From Hippopus hippopus (lineage: Eukaryota > Mollusca > Bivalvia > Cardiida > Cardiidae): a stretch of DNA of 64,000 nt. Position 1 is the stretch's first letter. Each line of letters opens with the position of its first letter. Shown one piece after another: positions 1 to 11,979 of this stretch. Both the position numbers and the translations under genes were made by a program. The notes beneath the pieces are model-generated. The model had not been told where the DNA came from, did not search any database, and saw only the letters and a program-made list of their open reading frames with translations. The stretch covers positions 17,072,521 to 17,136,520 of the forward strand of contig OX328113.1 of NCBI GenBank assembly GCA_946811185.2. The letters are read 5' to 3'.

Positions 1-429
1 TTAACAAAATAAATTGAAAAGGACAATCATAATCATTTCGACGGAAGAGAAATTGCTCAAATTGCACAACGTTTCAATCTAAAGATAAACAGAGATTGGT
101 GGGAAGGGATAATTTAGCAGACTCATGCAAAAGGAACCTTGTTGGACAGCGTAGGTATACATAGGTAAAAGGTATACGTTGAGTATAATGTCCAAAAGAT
201 AACTTCATACTGACTATGTACTTTACTACATGCACTATCCACTCACTAGCTGGGTTCCAGCCCCATCATTTTTTCTTCCTTTTATAAAATCGGACGTTAC
301 TTTGTCAAAAATGAGGATAATAAGTACGGAGGCGATAAGCTGTTTTGCCACAGATCTGTATGGACGGTGAAAGGGGACAGTGATAAGGAGTGATTAAAAG
401 ATTATTACCGCCTGCACCCAGGCTATCCA

Positions 430-475
430 CACACACACACCCTTCCATCCATCCACTCACCCACCCACCCATCTT

Positions 476-512
<37 letters not shown>

Positions 513-556
513 AAGCCTATCAACCAATGCATCCATCCATCAATCAACCAATCAAT
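430..556. repeat. AC, CATC and CTAT microsatellites
   Basis: (AC)n at 430-441, CATC-type units, then a (CTAT)n run at 473-512 and ATCC/ATCA units. Confidence 0.9.
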
Positions 557-796
557 ATGAATATTAACGGTTAAACCGACCGTGATTGTTACAGTCAAGT
601 TATCATTCGTCTATTATACTCCTATATATTTCCCGGAGGATGACGTCACAAGATGGAGACCGGTATTTGTACACAAAATCTACCTGGTTGTCAATAATAG
701 AAAGGAGAACTCTATTACAAATCAATACCGATTTGTTATGTATGGCCCAGAACAGAATGGCTACATTCTTTACCCTGTCTATGCCTACAAGCCAGG

Positions 797-1008
797 TTAA
801 CCCTTAGGCTGCTAGGCGCGACTCACTGACCTTTTGCGGACACTGTAGATCAAGATCAGACTGCACAGAACGTGCAGTCTGATCTTGGATCTACATTGTC
901 CGATAAGGACATATTTTCCCCAAAAAATTACCTTTGAAATAACAAAATTTGGGTTTCCACTATCGTAGTTAAAGTTTCATTTTAGTTATTTAGCAGGATA
1001 AGGGTTAA
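797..1008 (+). mobile_element. Family A hairpin MITE (full length)
   Basis: 212 bp between TTAA sites. Ends TTAACCCTTA...TAAGGGTTAA. Central hairpin arms of the type GATCAAGATCAGACTGCACA and its complement. The same unit recurs at least ten times in the window. Confidence 0.85.
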
Positions 1009-1150
1009 TCCTTTACCGATCATTCTCGAGTTTTAACGATCGTTTGGGAAGATGACATTTGAAAACACTGTGGGAAAACGAGAAAATGCTGGTAACCAGC
1101 ATTCTTTCTCCTTTTACTCTTTTCCCACAATGTTTTCTACAAGACACATC
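1005..1150 (-). mobile_element. Family D hairpin MITE
   Basis: Shares its TTAA with the family A copy before it. Carries CTTTACCGATCATTCTCGAG and the GAGAAAATGCTGGTAACCAG hairpin. Confidence 0.7.
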
Positions 1151-1176
1151 CTTTTTTCTGAGCAACAAATCATTCG

Positions 1177-1390
1177 AGCTATGTTATGGCAAAACGGAGT
1201 TCCATGCATCTCTGTAATGCATTTTACTAAGCAAGTCATCACTATATGGATCCATAAAACCCACTTTGTCTGAAGAGAAATACTAAAGGCAAAAGATTTC
1301 GACCGATATCAGCCTGCGTGGACTGCAAAGGCTGATATGTGTCGATACTTTATACGGATATTTTAAAACCCCTTGTCATAGAGCATGGCT
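1177..1390 (+). mobile_element. Family C hairpin MITE
   Basis: TTATGGCAAAACGGAG start, GGATCCATAAAACCCA middle, a degenerate GCCTGCGTGGACTGC hairpin core and a CATAGAGCATGGCT end. Confidence 0.65.
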
Positions 1391-2849
1391 AAAGTGTGTT
1401 ATGTGCTGTCTGATCGATATCTATGCCGTCTGTAAAAATGTTCTCGCCAATGGCGCTGAAGGTAACGGAATCAAAGCGTAAAGGTTAATCGGCGATGCAA
1501 ATCGACATGCATTCGAGCGATTTGAACGCAACTGAATAATTTAGTGTTATTGTCAATGCCATATAGGCAACTATCCTATGTCTGGTTGCAAGAAGGTAAC
1601 CTTTTAGTCGTCAGGCTATCACTATACCAATTTAAAATGGTTACAAGCAACAAAAAAAAAACATAAAAAACTTACGCATGAAGAGAAGTACATCATTTAG
1701 CTTTTTTAATGGTATGAAAAGTGTTGTATTAAAAGGAGCAGTTGTCTCTCTCAAGAGAATTCTTATTTATGTATTTATTTATTTTTTCAAATGTGAATAA
1801 TTAAAAAAAAAAAAACCAGTCATTGACAGGTCGTGCTAGGTTGTTATAGCACAGTAATAGGTCAAAATGACAGAGAATCCGAAAACAATGTTCCCTGGCC
1901 AACTTTGTGATTTACCAATTGCTGCCAGTCATCGTCTTTTAACGGGGGCACCTACTATTAATGCTAAGCGTACATTACGATATCTAAATTACAGCACAAT
2001 ACGGCTAGCATAATTACTTCCCCTTGAATAATGCAAATGAGTTAGGCTTTAGGCCAAATGTAGGGGTGCCTGTGTATGTATATCAGCTGAAGCTAGAAAA
2101 GATATGATAGAATTCCGGATACCTCCATCTGGAATGAAGATTTCCAACCAATAGTATAACCATGTACCTAGGCAATGCGATCACAAAATTCTTGTTTGTG
2201 GAAACAAAACTCACCATATCGGACAGTGTAGATTCAAAATTAGACTGCACGTTCTGTGAAGTCTGTTCTTGGTCTATAATGTCGGCAAAGAGTACTGAGT
2301 TGGGCTGAGCAGCCTAGCTATGTGCCATCGCATCGTTTATATAGCTTGTCTCGTTTCAAGGACAACAAGGATCTTTGCGTCTACCCCAAGTGATACCGCC
2401 AATGAATCGACGGAGTCGCCTCTATTATGTTCATGTTCAGTAATATTGGCTCCATGAAGCTTCTTTCCTGGCAGATCTCTCGCCCATACCCCAGCACGCC
2501 TGCCTGCGAAACACCTTTCTGCATAAATTAGCGTTCGATAAAATAGTTTAGTTTATATAAGTCTCATTCAAATACAACTATTTTTTTCATAAAATTACAT
2601 GGGAACAAATTAAAAGAGTATTTGACCATTCTTAAAAAAAAAAAGGAATTATATGAGACGATACTAATATCAATTACAATCGTATCGAAAAAGTTTTCAT
2701 CAGTCCATTTAAAAAAAAAGAATAAAAACGCACACTAACACACCTACACACTTATCCACATAATCCGCACACACCCACACCTACACGCGCGCGTACCCAT
2801 GCACACATACTACCGCTCCCATACCACATTCACGCACGGACCAAAGCAC
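1391..2849. other. No gene seen
   Basis: AT-rich with a worn family A hairpin at about 2190-2325 and a CA-rich stretch at about 2735-2810. No domain-bearing frame. Confidence 0.5.
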
Positions 2850-3473
2850 GAAGAATGATGCCAATCATTGATACATGCAAACAAAGAGAAAAATCCTAAT
2901 ATCAATAGAAATGTACAGTGCTCATAGAGGCAGGTGTACATGTATTATTAATCATAGAAACATGGCGTCGACACCTACCATGACTAGCATCATTCCCGAG
3001 CTTACTTAGCATATGCAACTCATGAAAATTAAAAAAAAATAAGTACGAGTAAAATAAAGGAGACATACGAACAAACTAATTATTTACACATGATAAAACT
3101 ACGTTTACGTAAAATATTAAAGCAGCTTTTGGCGGATATCTTGATTAAAAGTGGATTGGAAAACACTTGAACAATTTCTTCCTGTCAGGCAGTAATATAA
3201 ATTTGGACAAACTTCTAGTGCCTTATCAAATAGCTCCTGTCTAAATTCCTGATAAATATGGCAATGAAGAAGAACGTGACATTCATCTTCCACCTCATTG
3301 CAAAACATACATTGTCTGTCCGAAACATTTAGGTTATTACAGCGGCCGGTTTCAATTCTTAATGGTGCCGCACCACATCTAAACTTTCTAAACGCGGATA
3401 TATGACGATAAGGTAAAATCATTTTGTAATATTGTTCAACTTCAAAGGTCGATTTAAAAAAAAAAATGAGCAC
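2850..3473 (-). mobile_element. Non-LTR retrotransposon (LINE) 3' remnant
   Basis: A 118-codon frame (3117-3473) has the C-terminal zinc-knuckle-like part of a LINE reverse transcriptase: FRKFRCGAAPLRIETGR, then RQCMFC-(8)-CHVLLHC. It is followed by a 3' untranslated tail to about 2850. The reverse transcriptase and endonuclease are missing, as in a 5'-truncated insertion. Confidence 0.7.
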
Positions 3474-3926
3474 AACTATAATTTAAACGACCAACATTTT
3501 GTTTACCATTTACTCTAGTAATAGGGAGTTAAAATTTGAGCGAAAGATTTCAGGGTAGACAAAAAGGGACTACCTTAATCAGAAAGTTACACGTGATTAC
3601 TTCCCTTGTTAAACTTTTTTTCCTCCCAGAAACTGGAGAGAATACTTACGGAGCTATGTTAAGATTTTTTTGTCCGAATGAATATTTTCAAATAAAAGTG
3701 TAAAATTTCCCGTTTTCCCATATTTTCACAATTTCCTGAACCCTTTAACATTTTTACACTTACCCATAAATGGAAGCATTTAAAGACGAACCATCGAATA
3801 TGAATCAAATCAAATGGTAAGAATACTCTTTTTCAAATAACAAAAAAAAAAACCTATGTTGTCACGTGACCCCTTTCTCAACGGTACAAATTTTGATTTC
3901 TCAATCGTCTTAATTGTAGATGTAAT

Positions 3927-4290
3927 TAACTCTTTGCCAAATACAAGTAACCCCGTGTTTTAAAGACCCTGAGGGGAGAAGGCTTTTTTGAAAACATTGT
4001 GGAAAAAGGAGAAAATGCTGGTAACCAGCATTTTCTCCTTTTTTCACAATGTTTTTTTTTCACCCTTTTGAAGACAATTTTTTACCCATTTTAACGTGTG
4101 TCGTCTGACAATGCTTTCAGCTACGACCCCAAGGAAAAAGGGCTTTCAGAAAACATTGTTGAAGTATTTGTGGGTCACTGCTGGTAACCAGCATTTTCTC
4201 CTTTTTCCACAGGGTTTTCTACCCTCGCGAAGACAAATCTCATGACCATCTTATGGGTTTGTCGTCTGTAAATGCTTTTAATATTGACAA
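3927..4290 (-). mobile_element. Two adjacent family D MITE copies
   Basis: Hairpins at about 4000-4055 and 4160-4215, each with an inverted GCTGGTAACCAGC centre, preceded by TTAACTCTTTGCC at 3927. Confidence 0.65.
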
Positions 4291-4423
4291 TTCTGAAATT
4301 TTATCAATTTTATAAAGAGTTGAAAGAACCAAAGGTAAAAAGGACGACTTCAAGTGAGCAATGTTCTGGCAAAAGGGGATTTAATGCTTTCCAATACAAA
4401 ATTTCGGCCTTGACCAACTTAAA

Positions 4424-4600
4424 ATCACTTACAGACGACAAATCAAATGTGGCTAAAATGATAAGATATGTCTCTGATAGGGCAGAAAACGTTGTTGGAA
4501 AAGAAGAAAATGCTTCTTATCAGAATTTTCTCCTTTTCTCACAATGTTTTCAAAAGGCTTCTTTCTCCAGGTCGTTAAAACTCGGACTTGTTTGGTAAAG
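4424..4600 (+). mobile_element. Family D MITE
   Basis: ACAGACGACAAATCAAATG start; a decayed hairpin at 4490-4550 and GTCGTTAAAACTCGG near the end. Confidence 0.6.
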
Positions 4601-4604
4601 GGTT

Positions 4605-4838
4605 AATGCATCTCCGTAATCCATTATATCGAGCAAGTCTGTATATAATTATGGATCCATAAAATCCATTTTGTCTAACAATTGACTGGATCTGGAGGTA
4701 GCAGGGTCCTTTGTAGTGCAGAAAGTTTACAAATAACAAAAAGTATCAACCCATGTCAGCCTGCGCGAACTGCACAGGCTGACACGGGTCGATACACTTT
4801 TTGCAGATGCAGTTAGCCCCCTTTTTCACAGAGCATGT
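4605..4838 (+). mobile_element. Family C MITE
   Basis: ATGCATCTCCGTAATCCA start, GGATCCATAAAATCCATTTT, hairpin core GCCTGCGCGAACTGCACAGG and an AGAGCATGTCTCA end. Confidence 0.7.
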
Positions 4839-5039
4839 CTCAGGTATAGTTTACTATCAGCTTACATGCGTGACATGACAATGAATAAACTCCTATACAA
4901 ATTGATCATTTCAGGGTTTCGTGGTTCTGAATAATCTGTGAAATACACAACAATAAGTATACACTTTCCGAAAATGCTATATTTTTGATTTCATAATTAA
5001 GTCTTGCCTGAACAAATTCATTGGTTTTCTAGGCATCTG

Positions 5040-5240
5040 AGGAAAGAAAGACTGCCGTGCCCGGTAAAACAGTCGATATCATACAGGGCCTGACCAGGTC
5101 GCTTGTTCGAATCCGCATCTTGGCCAATTTCTTTTCGAAAATTTATTGTAGTGGCGTGGGAAGAATATTGCACGAGTCACTGATAACAGAACCTCCTTGA
5201 ATTCATAGATGTACGCCATGGTATAACTGAAATAATGTCG
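5040..5240 (+). mobile_element. Degenerate tRNA-SINE-like segment
   Basis: A CTTGTTCGAATCC B box, followed by GGCCAATTTCTTTT and CACTGATAACAGAA. The same pieces recur at 31.8-32.1 kb. Confidence 0.4.
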
Positions 5241-5420
5241 AAAACGGGAAAAACGCCAAAGAAAGAAAGCATGAAGAAAGACAGGTTGTTTGTTAGCTTG
5301 ATGCTTTAACCGTATATCAGTCCTGTCCGGGTGGCAAATATACCTATCCATGTCCGTATTCACCAACCGTTCTTAAGAACATTCTTAGTCTTATTCTAAA
5401 TAATTTTCCAAATTTGAAAG

Positions 5421-5476
5421 TAACACAAGTTCTGATTGGCTAAACCATTTGGTTTAGCCAATCAGACGTTGTGTTA
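5421..5476. repeat. Perfect-looking short palindrome
   Basis: Arms of about 25 bp (TCTGATTGGCTAAACCA and its complement) meet at CATTTGG. The same left arm occurs without the right one near 14.66 kb. Confidence 0.6.
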
Positions 5477-5479
5477 CAT

Positions 5480-6350
5480 TCTAAAGCTAGAAGGTCATGG
5501 TTCTGAGGCGCCTTACCCTAAGAAATTTGAGCATCTTCTTTTACTTTTGCTCAAAAGTAAGTCGGGTCTCATGAGCTTGGCTCCGGTTACTGTACATTAT
5601 GTAATAGTTTACGCATATAGCATTGAGAAGTTAAAGATTCGATTCCTTCCGGACCATTTCTATAGCACTGCTTTTTCAATAAGAATATCCAAGAAAAGTG
5701 AAAGTCTCAATCCTTTCCGTGTCATTACTTAGTAATCGTTGATAAAGTATTTGAACGCAGATTTAATTTAAGAGAGCCCAAACAAAAACAAAAATAGCCA
5801 ACACAATGATAAAACGTACGACTGACACTAGATCAATATTTCCCAATTTTTTTTTTTTTATCATTTCCCCATGCAGAATATTTTGGACATCTTTCAAATA
5901 GAAAACTCGAAAACTAAATCAGTTAAAGAACAGAAAAAAAACATATATATGTAATTAGGTGAAGAAAACACCGTGAAAAGTGACGAAATAGTTCATTACA
6001 AGCAAATTATTCATCTATTAAAACGTTTTCAATCTGTCTTTTACATAAAAAAAAGATGAGTCAAGGTACGTGCAGGTGCGGGACAGGGTTTCAAAGTTAT
6101 ATCTATAACTAGAAGAGTGGAATGGGGGTATAATTTTCGTTCTAATCTATTTGTACAAGTAAGTTCTATTCAAATAGACAATAGGGCCTTGACGATTCAA
6201 AATGGCGGATTTAACTTGGATCACATAGGTTTGGGGTTTTGTCTTACAAGTTGTCTTAAAGGTAAGCTAATATACTTATATACGTCTGAGACATCTGTGA
6301 AAATATATCTAGTAGTCTTTTGTCTGCTACTTTATAGAACTAGCCATGAG
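5480..6350. other. No gene seen
   Basis: Only short AT-rich frames without recognisable motifs or splice context. Confidence 0.5.
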
Positions 6351-6354
6351 AAAG

Positions 6355-6545
6355 AAGGCCGAAAGAAAACATTGTGGGAAAAGGAGAAAATGCTGGAAAC
6401 CAGCATTTTCTCCTTTTCCCACTATGTTTTCTCCTTTTCCGATGACAAATTTCATCGTTTAATTCACACATAAATTGTCGTCTGCGAATGATATCAATAT
6501 AGACAGGTCTAAAGATTTGTCGTCTGATAAAGAGTTACGTGTTGT
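6355..6545 (-). mobile_element. Family D MITE
   Basis: Near-perfect hairpin around GAGAAAATGCTGGAAACCAG at 6380-6440, flanked by AAACATTGTGG and its inverse. Confidence 0.65.
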
Positions 6546-7157
6546 ATTTATGCAGGGACATGTTTATTTGTTTACGATTGTTTATGATGTAAACAGCTGT
6601 CTGATTGGCTGATATCACCCAAACTGATAACAAAAATAAATACAATGACGGCTGCCAGTCAATCATTATTTAAACCAAGCAAGTTCACAAATATAAGTTT
6701 TTACGCCTATGTCGTCGATCACTTTTTCAATTCAATTTTCAAACGCTGAACTTTTAATTTTATATTGAAATACTTCTCCCTTTTATTTCCTTGTACAATT
6801 TATTTAAATTCATCCCTACAACTTCTGTTCGTTTGTTTGGTGTTAAACATTGTTTCAACATTATTTTAGATAAAACGCGGCGGCCAGTCCAGTGATTGAA
6901 GTATACGTATATGCTTTCCTAGAGTTCCTTTTACTTGTATTTCGCACAATATTCTGTCCAAGACACCGGCTGTTTCCATACATATAGGTCACGTTTTGTG
7001 AAAATCAGGGTTTAATGCATCTGTAAAAAGTATCGACCAATGTCAGCCTGGAAAGGGGCCTTTTCCTACCTGAAATACTTGTAGGTTGTCCATTCTCACT
7101 CATTTCTAACTTAGCTCATTTCCTGCGTATCACAAACTCTCAAAAGAGTAACACATT

Positions 7158-7425
7158 ATATGGCTTGCAACACGCAAAAAGGTGCATTCGGACATTTGCG
7201 TAAAGTGTCGTCTCGGATCAGCCTGCGCAGTCCGCGCAGGCTAATCCGAGACGGCACTTTACGACTGTACTAGATTTTGTGCTACAGTAGACTTCCGCAA
7301 AACAGAAAATTACATTAAAACGGAAAGTGTCGTTTCGGATTAGCCTGCGCGGACTGCGCAGGCTGATCCGAGACGACACTTTACGCAAATGTCCGAATGC
7401 CCCTTTTCGCGTGTTGCAGGCCATA
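7158..7425. mobile_element. Family B double-hairpin MITE (full length)
   Basis: Terminal inverted repeats TATGGCTTGCAACACGC / GTGTTGCAGGCCATA. Inside are two hairpin blocks with GCCTGCGCAGTCCGCGCAGG and GCCTGCGCGGACTGCGCAGG. Copies at 15.0, 17.1 and 39.6 kb. Confidence 0.8.
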
Positions 7426-7439
7426 TGATTACATAAAAT

Positions 7440-7690
7440 TGAGCCACATTCTGGCAAAAGGGGGTTTGATGCGACTCTGTAGTGCATTATATCAAGCAAT
7501 AAATCACTTAATCATGGATCTATAAAACCCATTTTGGCTGAATCATGAGATAGCAAAGTCCTTAGAAAAGCAGAAAATTTACCATAAGCAAAAAGTTTTG
7601 ACCAAGGTAAGCCTGCGTGTACTGCGCAGGCTGACCTGGGCCAATGAATTTTGCAGATGCTTTAAACCCCCTTTTCACCGAACATGATTC
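7440..7690 (+). mobile_element. Family C MITE
   Basis: CATTCTGGCAAAAGGGGG start, hairpin core GCCTGCGTGTACTGCGCAGG and a CCCCCTTTTCACCGAACATG end. Confidence 0.7.
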
Positions 7691-7940
7691 AAATGTCTAC
7701 TTTCATACATTTAAGATAAAGAGGAAAAAAAAAAAAACAGGTTAACGACATGCTGAGCTTAAGCAAAAGCCTTTAATAAATGTTCGGAGTATATATATAT
7801 ATATAATACTACGGGAGGGAAATTATATTGCGCACAGCCTGTCCTTAAGATTAAGTCATACACTGAATGCATTTAAATTATAATCAAGACGTGATTATAC
7901 GGGTTTTGATTGTTCATATATTGACGTTGAGGTCATGCAA

Positions 7941-7950
7941 CTGAGAGAGC

Positions 7951-7987
<37 letters not shown>

Positions 7988-7998
7988 GACAGACAGAC

Positions 7999-8039
<41 letters not shown>

Positions 8040-8165
8040 GACATAGAGAGGGGACAAGCAGGAAGGGAGGGGAAAAGACGAAGAGAGAAAGAAAGGCGGG
8101 CAGGGCAGGGAAGAGAGAGAGAGAGAGACACACACACACACACAGACAGACAGAGAGAAAGGGGG
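7941..8165. repeat. GA / CAGA / CA compound microsatellite
   Basis: (GA)n, (CAGA)n, GA-rich and (CA)n blocks. Every frame on both strands is open, producing several spurious ORFs. Confidence 0.9.
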
Positions 8166-8548
8166 TAAGGTGGAGAAGGCGTTGAGCTACTTGTAAGCGG
8201 AAATTGTGGCAGTCTAATCTTGATCTACACCTTCAATCCGCGAAAACCACGGATGTCTCCTGTCGTGTTTATTGGATGAAGGGTAAATTCTACATTCATT
8301 TTATATTTTGTACCAATAATATTTTAAAAATGACGACACGCGTTTCGGTCCATGACACTTGATACACCCTGATTACGCCTACTACATATTTCTATATATT
8401 TAGTCCTTTGTACTGCAAAATTAATTTATCTATCACCAAGCGATCCCTTGTTCTCGGGACCCCGAGGAAGAAAGCTTTAAAAATCTTTTTAGAAAAAGAT
8501 AAGAATGAAGGCATCTAACAGGGTGGCTCAAATGACCCGATTTTTCTG

Positions 8549-8777
8549 TTAACCCTTTACTCCACAGATACTCATTTTGACGCATCAAGAACATACAGCT
8601 TTTGAAAACAAAGTGGGAAAAGGAGAAACTGCTCGTAACGAGCAGTTTCTCCTTTTCCCACAATGTTTTCTACTCTATCAGATATCTGTATCTCCATTTG
8701 TCCTCATTTTTGACATCATATCTTTATTTGCTGTTGAACTGGAAGAGTCTAAAATTGGCATATCAGGTAAAGGGTTA
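8549..8777 (+). mobile_element. Family D MITE (full length, TTAA to TTAA)
   Basis: Begins TTAACCCTTTACTCC and ends GGTAAAGGGTTAA, giving a 13-bp inverted terminal repeat. Central hairpin CTGCTCGTAACGAGCAG. Confidence 0.75.
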
Positions 8778-8938
8778 AAGGAAAGATAATATTTTGGCAA
8801 AAGGAGGAAATGCTAGCAGCCAGAAAATCGAAAACACGAGTAAATCAGGGGTTTCCTTCAACCTAAAATCAAACAGTTATTAAGAGAGTTAAAAATGCAA
8901 TGCTCACAATGATATTGCGAAATATAAACTGTTGCTGA

Positions 8939-11770
8939 ACCCTTTCAGCGCCACAGGTGCTTGAGAGCACGGCATATCAGCTCTTACAGACGGCATGTAA
9001 CTGTCAGCTTTTACAGAAGGCATAAATTAGCTTTTACAGACGGCATAGATAAGCTTTGACATACGGCATAGATAAGCTTTTACAAACGGCATAGATCAGC
9101 TTTTACAGACGGCATAGATAAGCTTTTACAAACGACAAAGATAAGCTTTGACAGACGGCAAAGATAAGGTTTTACAAACGACATAGATAAGGTTTTACAG
9201 AAGGCATATATAAGCTTTGACAGACGGCATAGATCAGCTTTTACAGACGGCATATACCTATCAGCTTTTACAGACGGCATAGATAAGCTTTGACAGATGG
9301 CATATATAACCTTTTCCAGAAGGCATAGATAAGCTTTTACAAACGACAAAGATAAGCTTTGACAGACGGCATAGATAAGGTTTTACCAACGACATAGATA
9401 AGGTTTTACAGACGGCATAGATAAGCCTTTACAAACTACATAGATAAACTTTCACAGACGGCATAGATAAGTTTTGACAAACGACATAGATATGCTTTGA
9501 CAGGTGACATAGATAAGCTTTGACAGACGGCATAGATAAGGTTTTACTAACGACATACATAACCTTTTACAGATGACATAGATAAGCTTTGACAGACGAC
9601 ATAGATAAGATTTACATATAACATAGATAAATCTTTACAAACGACATAAATAATCTTTGACAGACAGTATAGTTAAGGTTTTACAGACGACATAGATAAG
9701 CTTTGACAGACGGCATAGATAAGCTTTTACAGACAGCAATGATTAGGTTTTACAGACGGCAAAGATAAGGTTTTAAAGACAGCATAGATTTGCTTTTACA
9801 GACGGCATAGATAAGCTTTTACAAACGACATAGATAAGCTTTTACAGACGGCATAGATAAGCTTTTACAAACGACATAGATAAGCTTTTATAGACGGCAT
9901 AGGTAAGCTCTTACAAACGACATAGATAAGCTTTCACAAGCGACACAAATTAGGTTTTACAGACGACATAGATAAGCTTTTACTAACTTCGTAGATAAGC
10001 TTTTACAGACGGCATAGATAAGCTCTTACAAACGACATAGATTTGCTTTGACAGACGGCATAGATAATCTTTTACAGACGACACATTAAGGCTTTTACAG
10101 ACGGCATAGATAAGCTTTTACAGACGGTATAGATAAGCTTTTACAGACGGCATAGATAAGCTCTTACAAAGGACAAAGATTTGCTTTAACAGACGGCATA
10201 GATAATCTTTTACAGACGACACATTAAGGCTTTTACAGACGACATAGATAAGCTAATACAGACGGCACAGATAAGCTTTTACAAACGACATAGATAAGCT
10301 TTTATAGATGGCATAGATAAGCTCTTACAAACGACATAGATAAGCTCTTACAAACGACATAGATAAGCTTTCACAAACGACATAGATTAGGTTTTACAGA
10401 CGACATAGATAAGCTTTTACTAACTTCATAGATAAGCTTTTACAGACGACATAGATACGCTCTTACAAACGACATAGATTTGCTTTGACAGATGTCATAG
10501 GTAATCTTTTACAGACGACACATTAAGGCTTTTACAGACGACATATTAAGGCTTTTACAGACGACATAGATAAGCTAATACAGACGGCATAGATAAGCTT
10601 TTACAGACGGCATAGATAAGCTCTTACAAACGACATAGATTTGCTTTGACAGACAGCATAGATAATCTTTTACAGACGACACATTAAGGCTTTTACAGAC
10701 GACATAGATAAGCTAATACAGACGGCATAGATAAGCTTTTACAGACGGCATAGATAAGCTTTTACAGACGACATAGATAAGCTCTTACAAACGACATAGA
10801 TAAGCTTTTACAAACGACATAGTTTAAGTTTTACAGACGACATAGATAAGCTTTTACAGACGCCACATAAAGGTTTTTACAGACGACGTAGATAAGCTTT
10901 TACAAACGACATAAATAAGCTTTTACAAACAACATAGATAAACTTTTACAAACGACATAGATAATATTTTACAGACGACACATTTAGGCTTTTACAGACG
11001 ACATAGATAAGCTATTACAGACGACACGTAAAAGCTTTTATAGACGGAATAAATCTCCTTTTACTAATGGCATATATAACTTTTTACAGACGGCATATTT
11101 AAGCTTTTAAGAAAGGTATTAGAAGCTTTTACAGATGGCATATATAAGCTTTTACATATGTTATAGATAAGCTTTTACAGATGGCATATACATGTATAAG
11201 CTTTTACAGATGGCATATATATGTAAAAACTTTTTACGGACAACATATATGAGCTTTTACAGACGGCATGTATATAAGATTTTATGTACAGTATATACAC
11301 AGTCGGTACATGTATATATAAGCTTTATCGACGGCATAGATAAGCTTTTATTGACTGCATAGGAGTATATAAGCTTTTGCAGACGGCATAGATAAGCTTT
11401 TCGAATATTATAAGGTTTAACAGACGGCACACATAAGCTTTTACAGACGAAACATTATAAGGTTTTACAGACGGCACATATAAGCTTTTATAGACGGCTT
11501 GTTATAAGGTTTTACAGACGGCACACATAAGCTTTTACAGACGGCAAATGTAAGCGTTTATAAAAGAATATAGATTAGCTTTTACAGACATCATAGATAA
11601 GCTTTTACAGACGGCATAGATCAGGTTTTAAGAACTGCATAGATAAGCTTTAACAGTGTGCATTAATCACCTTTAACAGACGGCAAAGATAAAAACTTTA
11701 CGGATAGCATAAATCCACATTTACGGAAGGCAGGAAGGCAAAGACGAGCTTTTTGAAACCGAAAGAGGTG
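8939..11770. repeat. 23-bp minisatellite array grown inside an A'-type MITE
   Basis: About 120 degenerate copies (length divided by period) of CTTTTACAGACGGCATAGATAAG. The flanks are A' MITE ends: ACCCTTTCAGCGCCACAGGTG before it, and GAAACCGAAAGAGG... with AGGGTTTAA after it. The unit closely matches CTTTTGCGGACGGCATAGAT in A' copies such as 12182-12365. Reading frames through it are not genes. Confidence 0.8.
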
Positions 11771-11979
11771 AAGTTAAAATATTTGGCAAGGAAAGGGTTT
11801 AATCATGAATGCCTCCTACTCCTGACCGACTTTTTTGGAGACAAAATCATGGGTTGTTGTACGTTGTTACACTAGTATTTCTACTACTACTACTGACAAT
11901 AATAATATTAGTAATATCATCATGCTCTTCATGATCATCGTTCGAAGGGAAAATGTAATCAAACCTTTTTATCGCCTAT

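Noticed and set aside
797..810. Telomere-like TTAACCCTTA
   Set aside because: Occurs once per MITE end and is never tandem; it is a terminal inverted repeat.
7895..8168. Several Ser/Leu- or Arg/Asp-rich frames on both strands
   Set aside because: Translations of a GA/CAGA/CA microsatellite.
8966..11750. CRISPR-like array
   Set aside because: Head-to-tail 23-bp units without unique spacers, in eukaryotic DNA.
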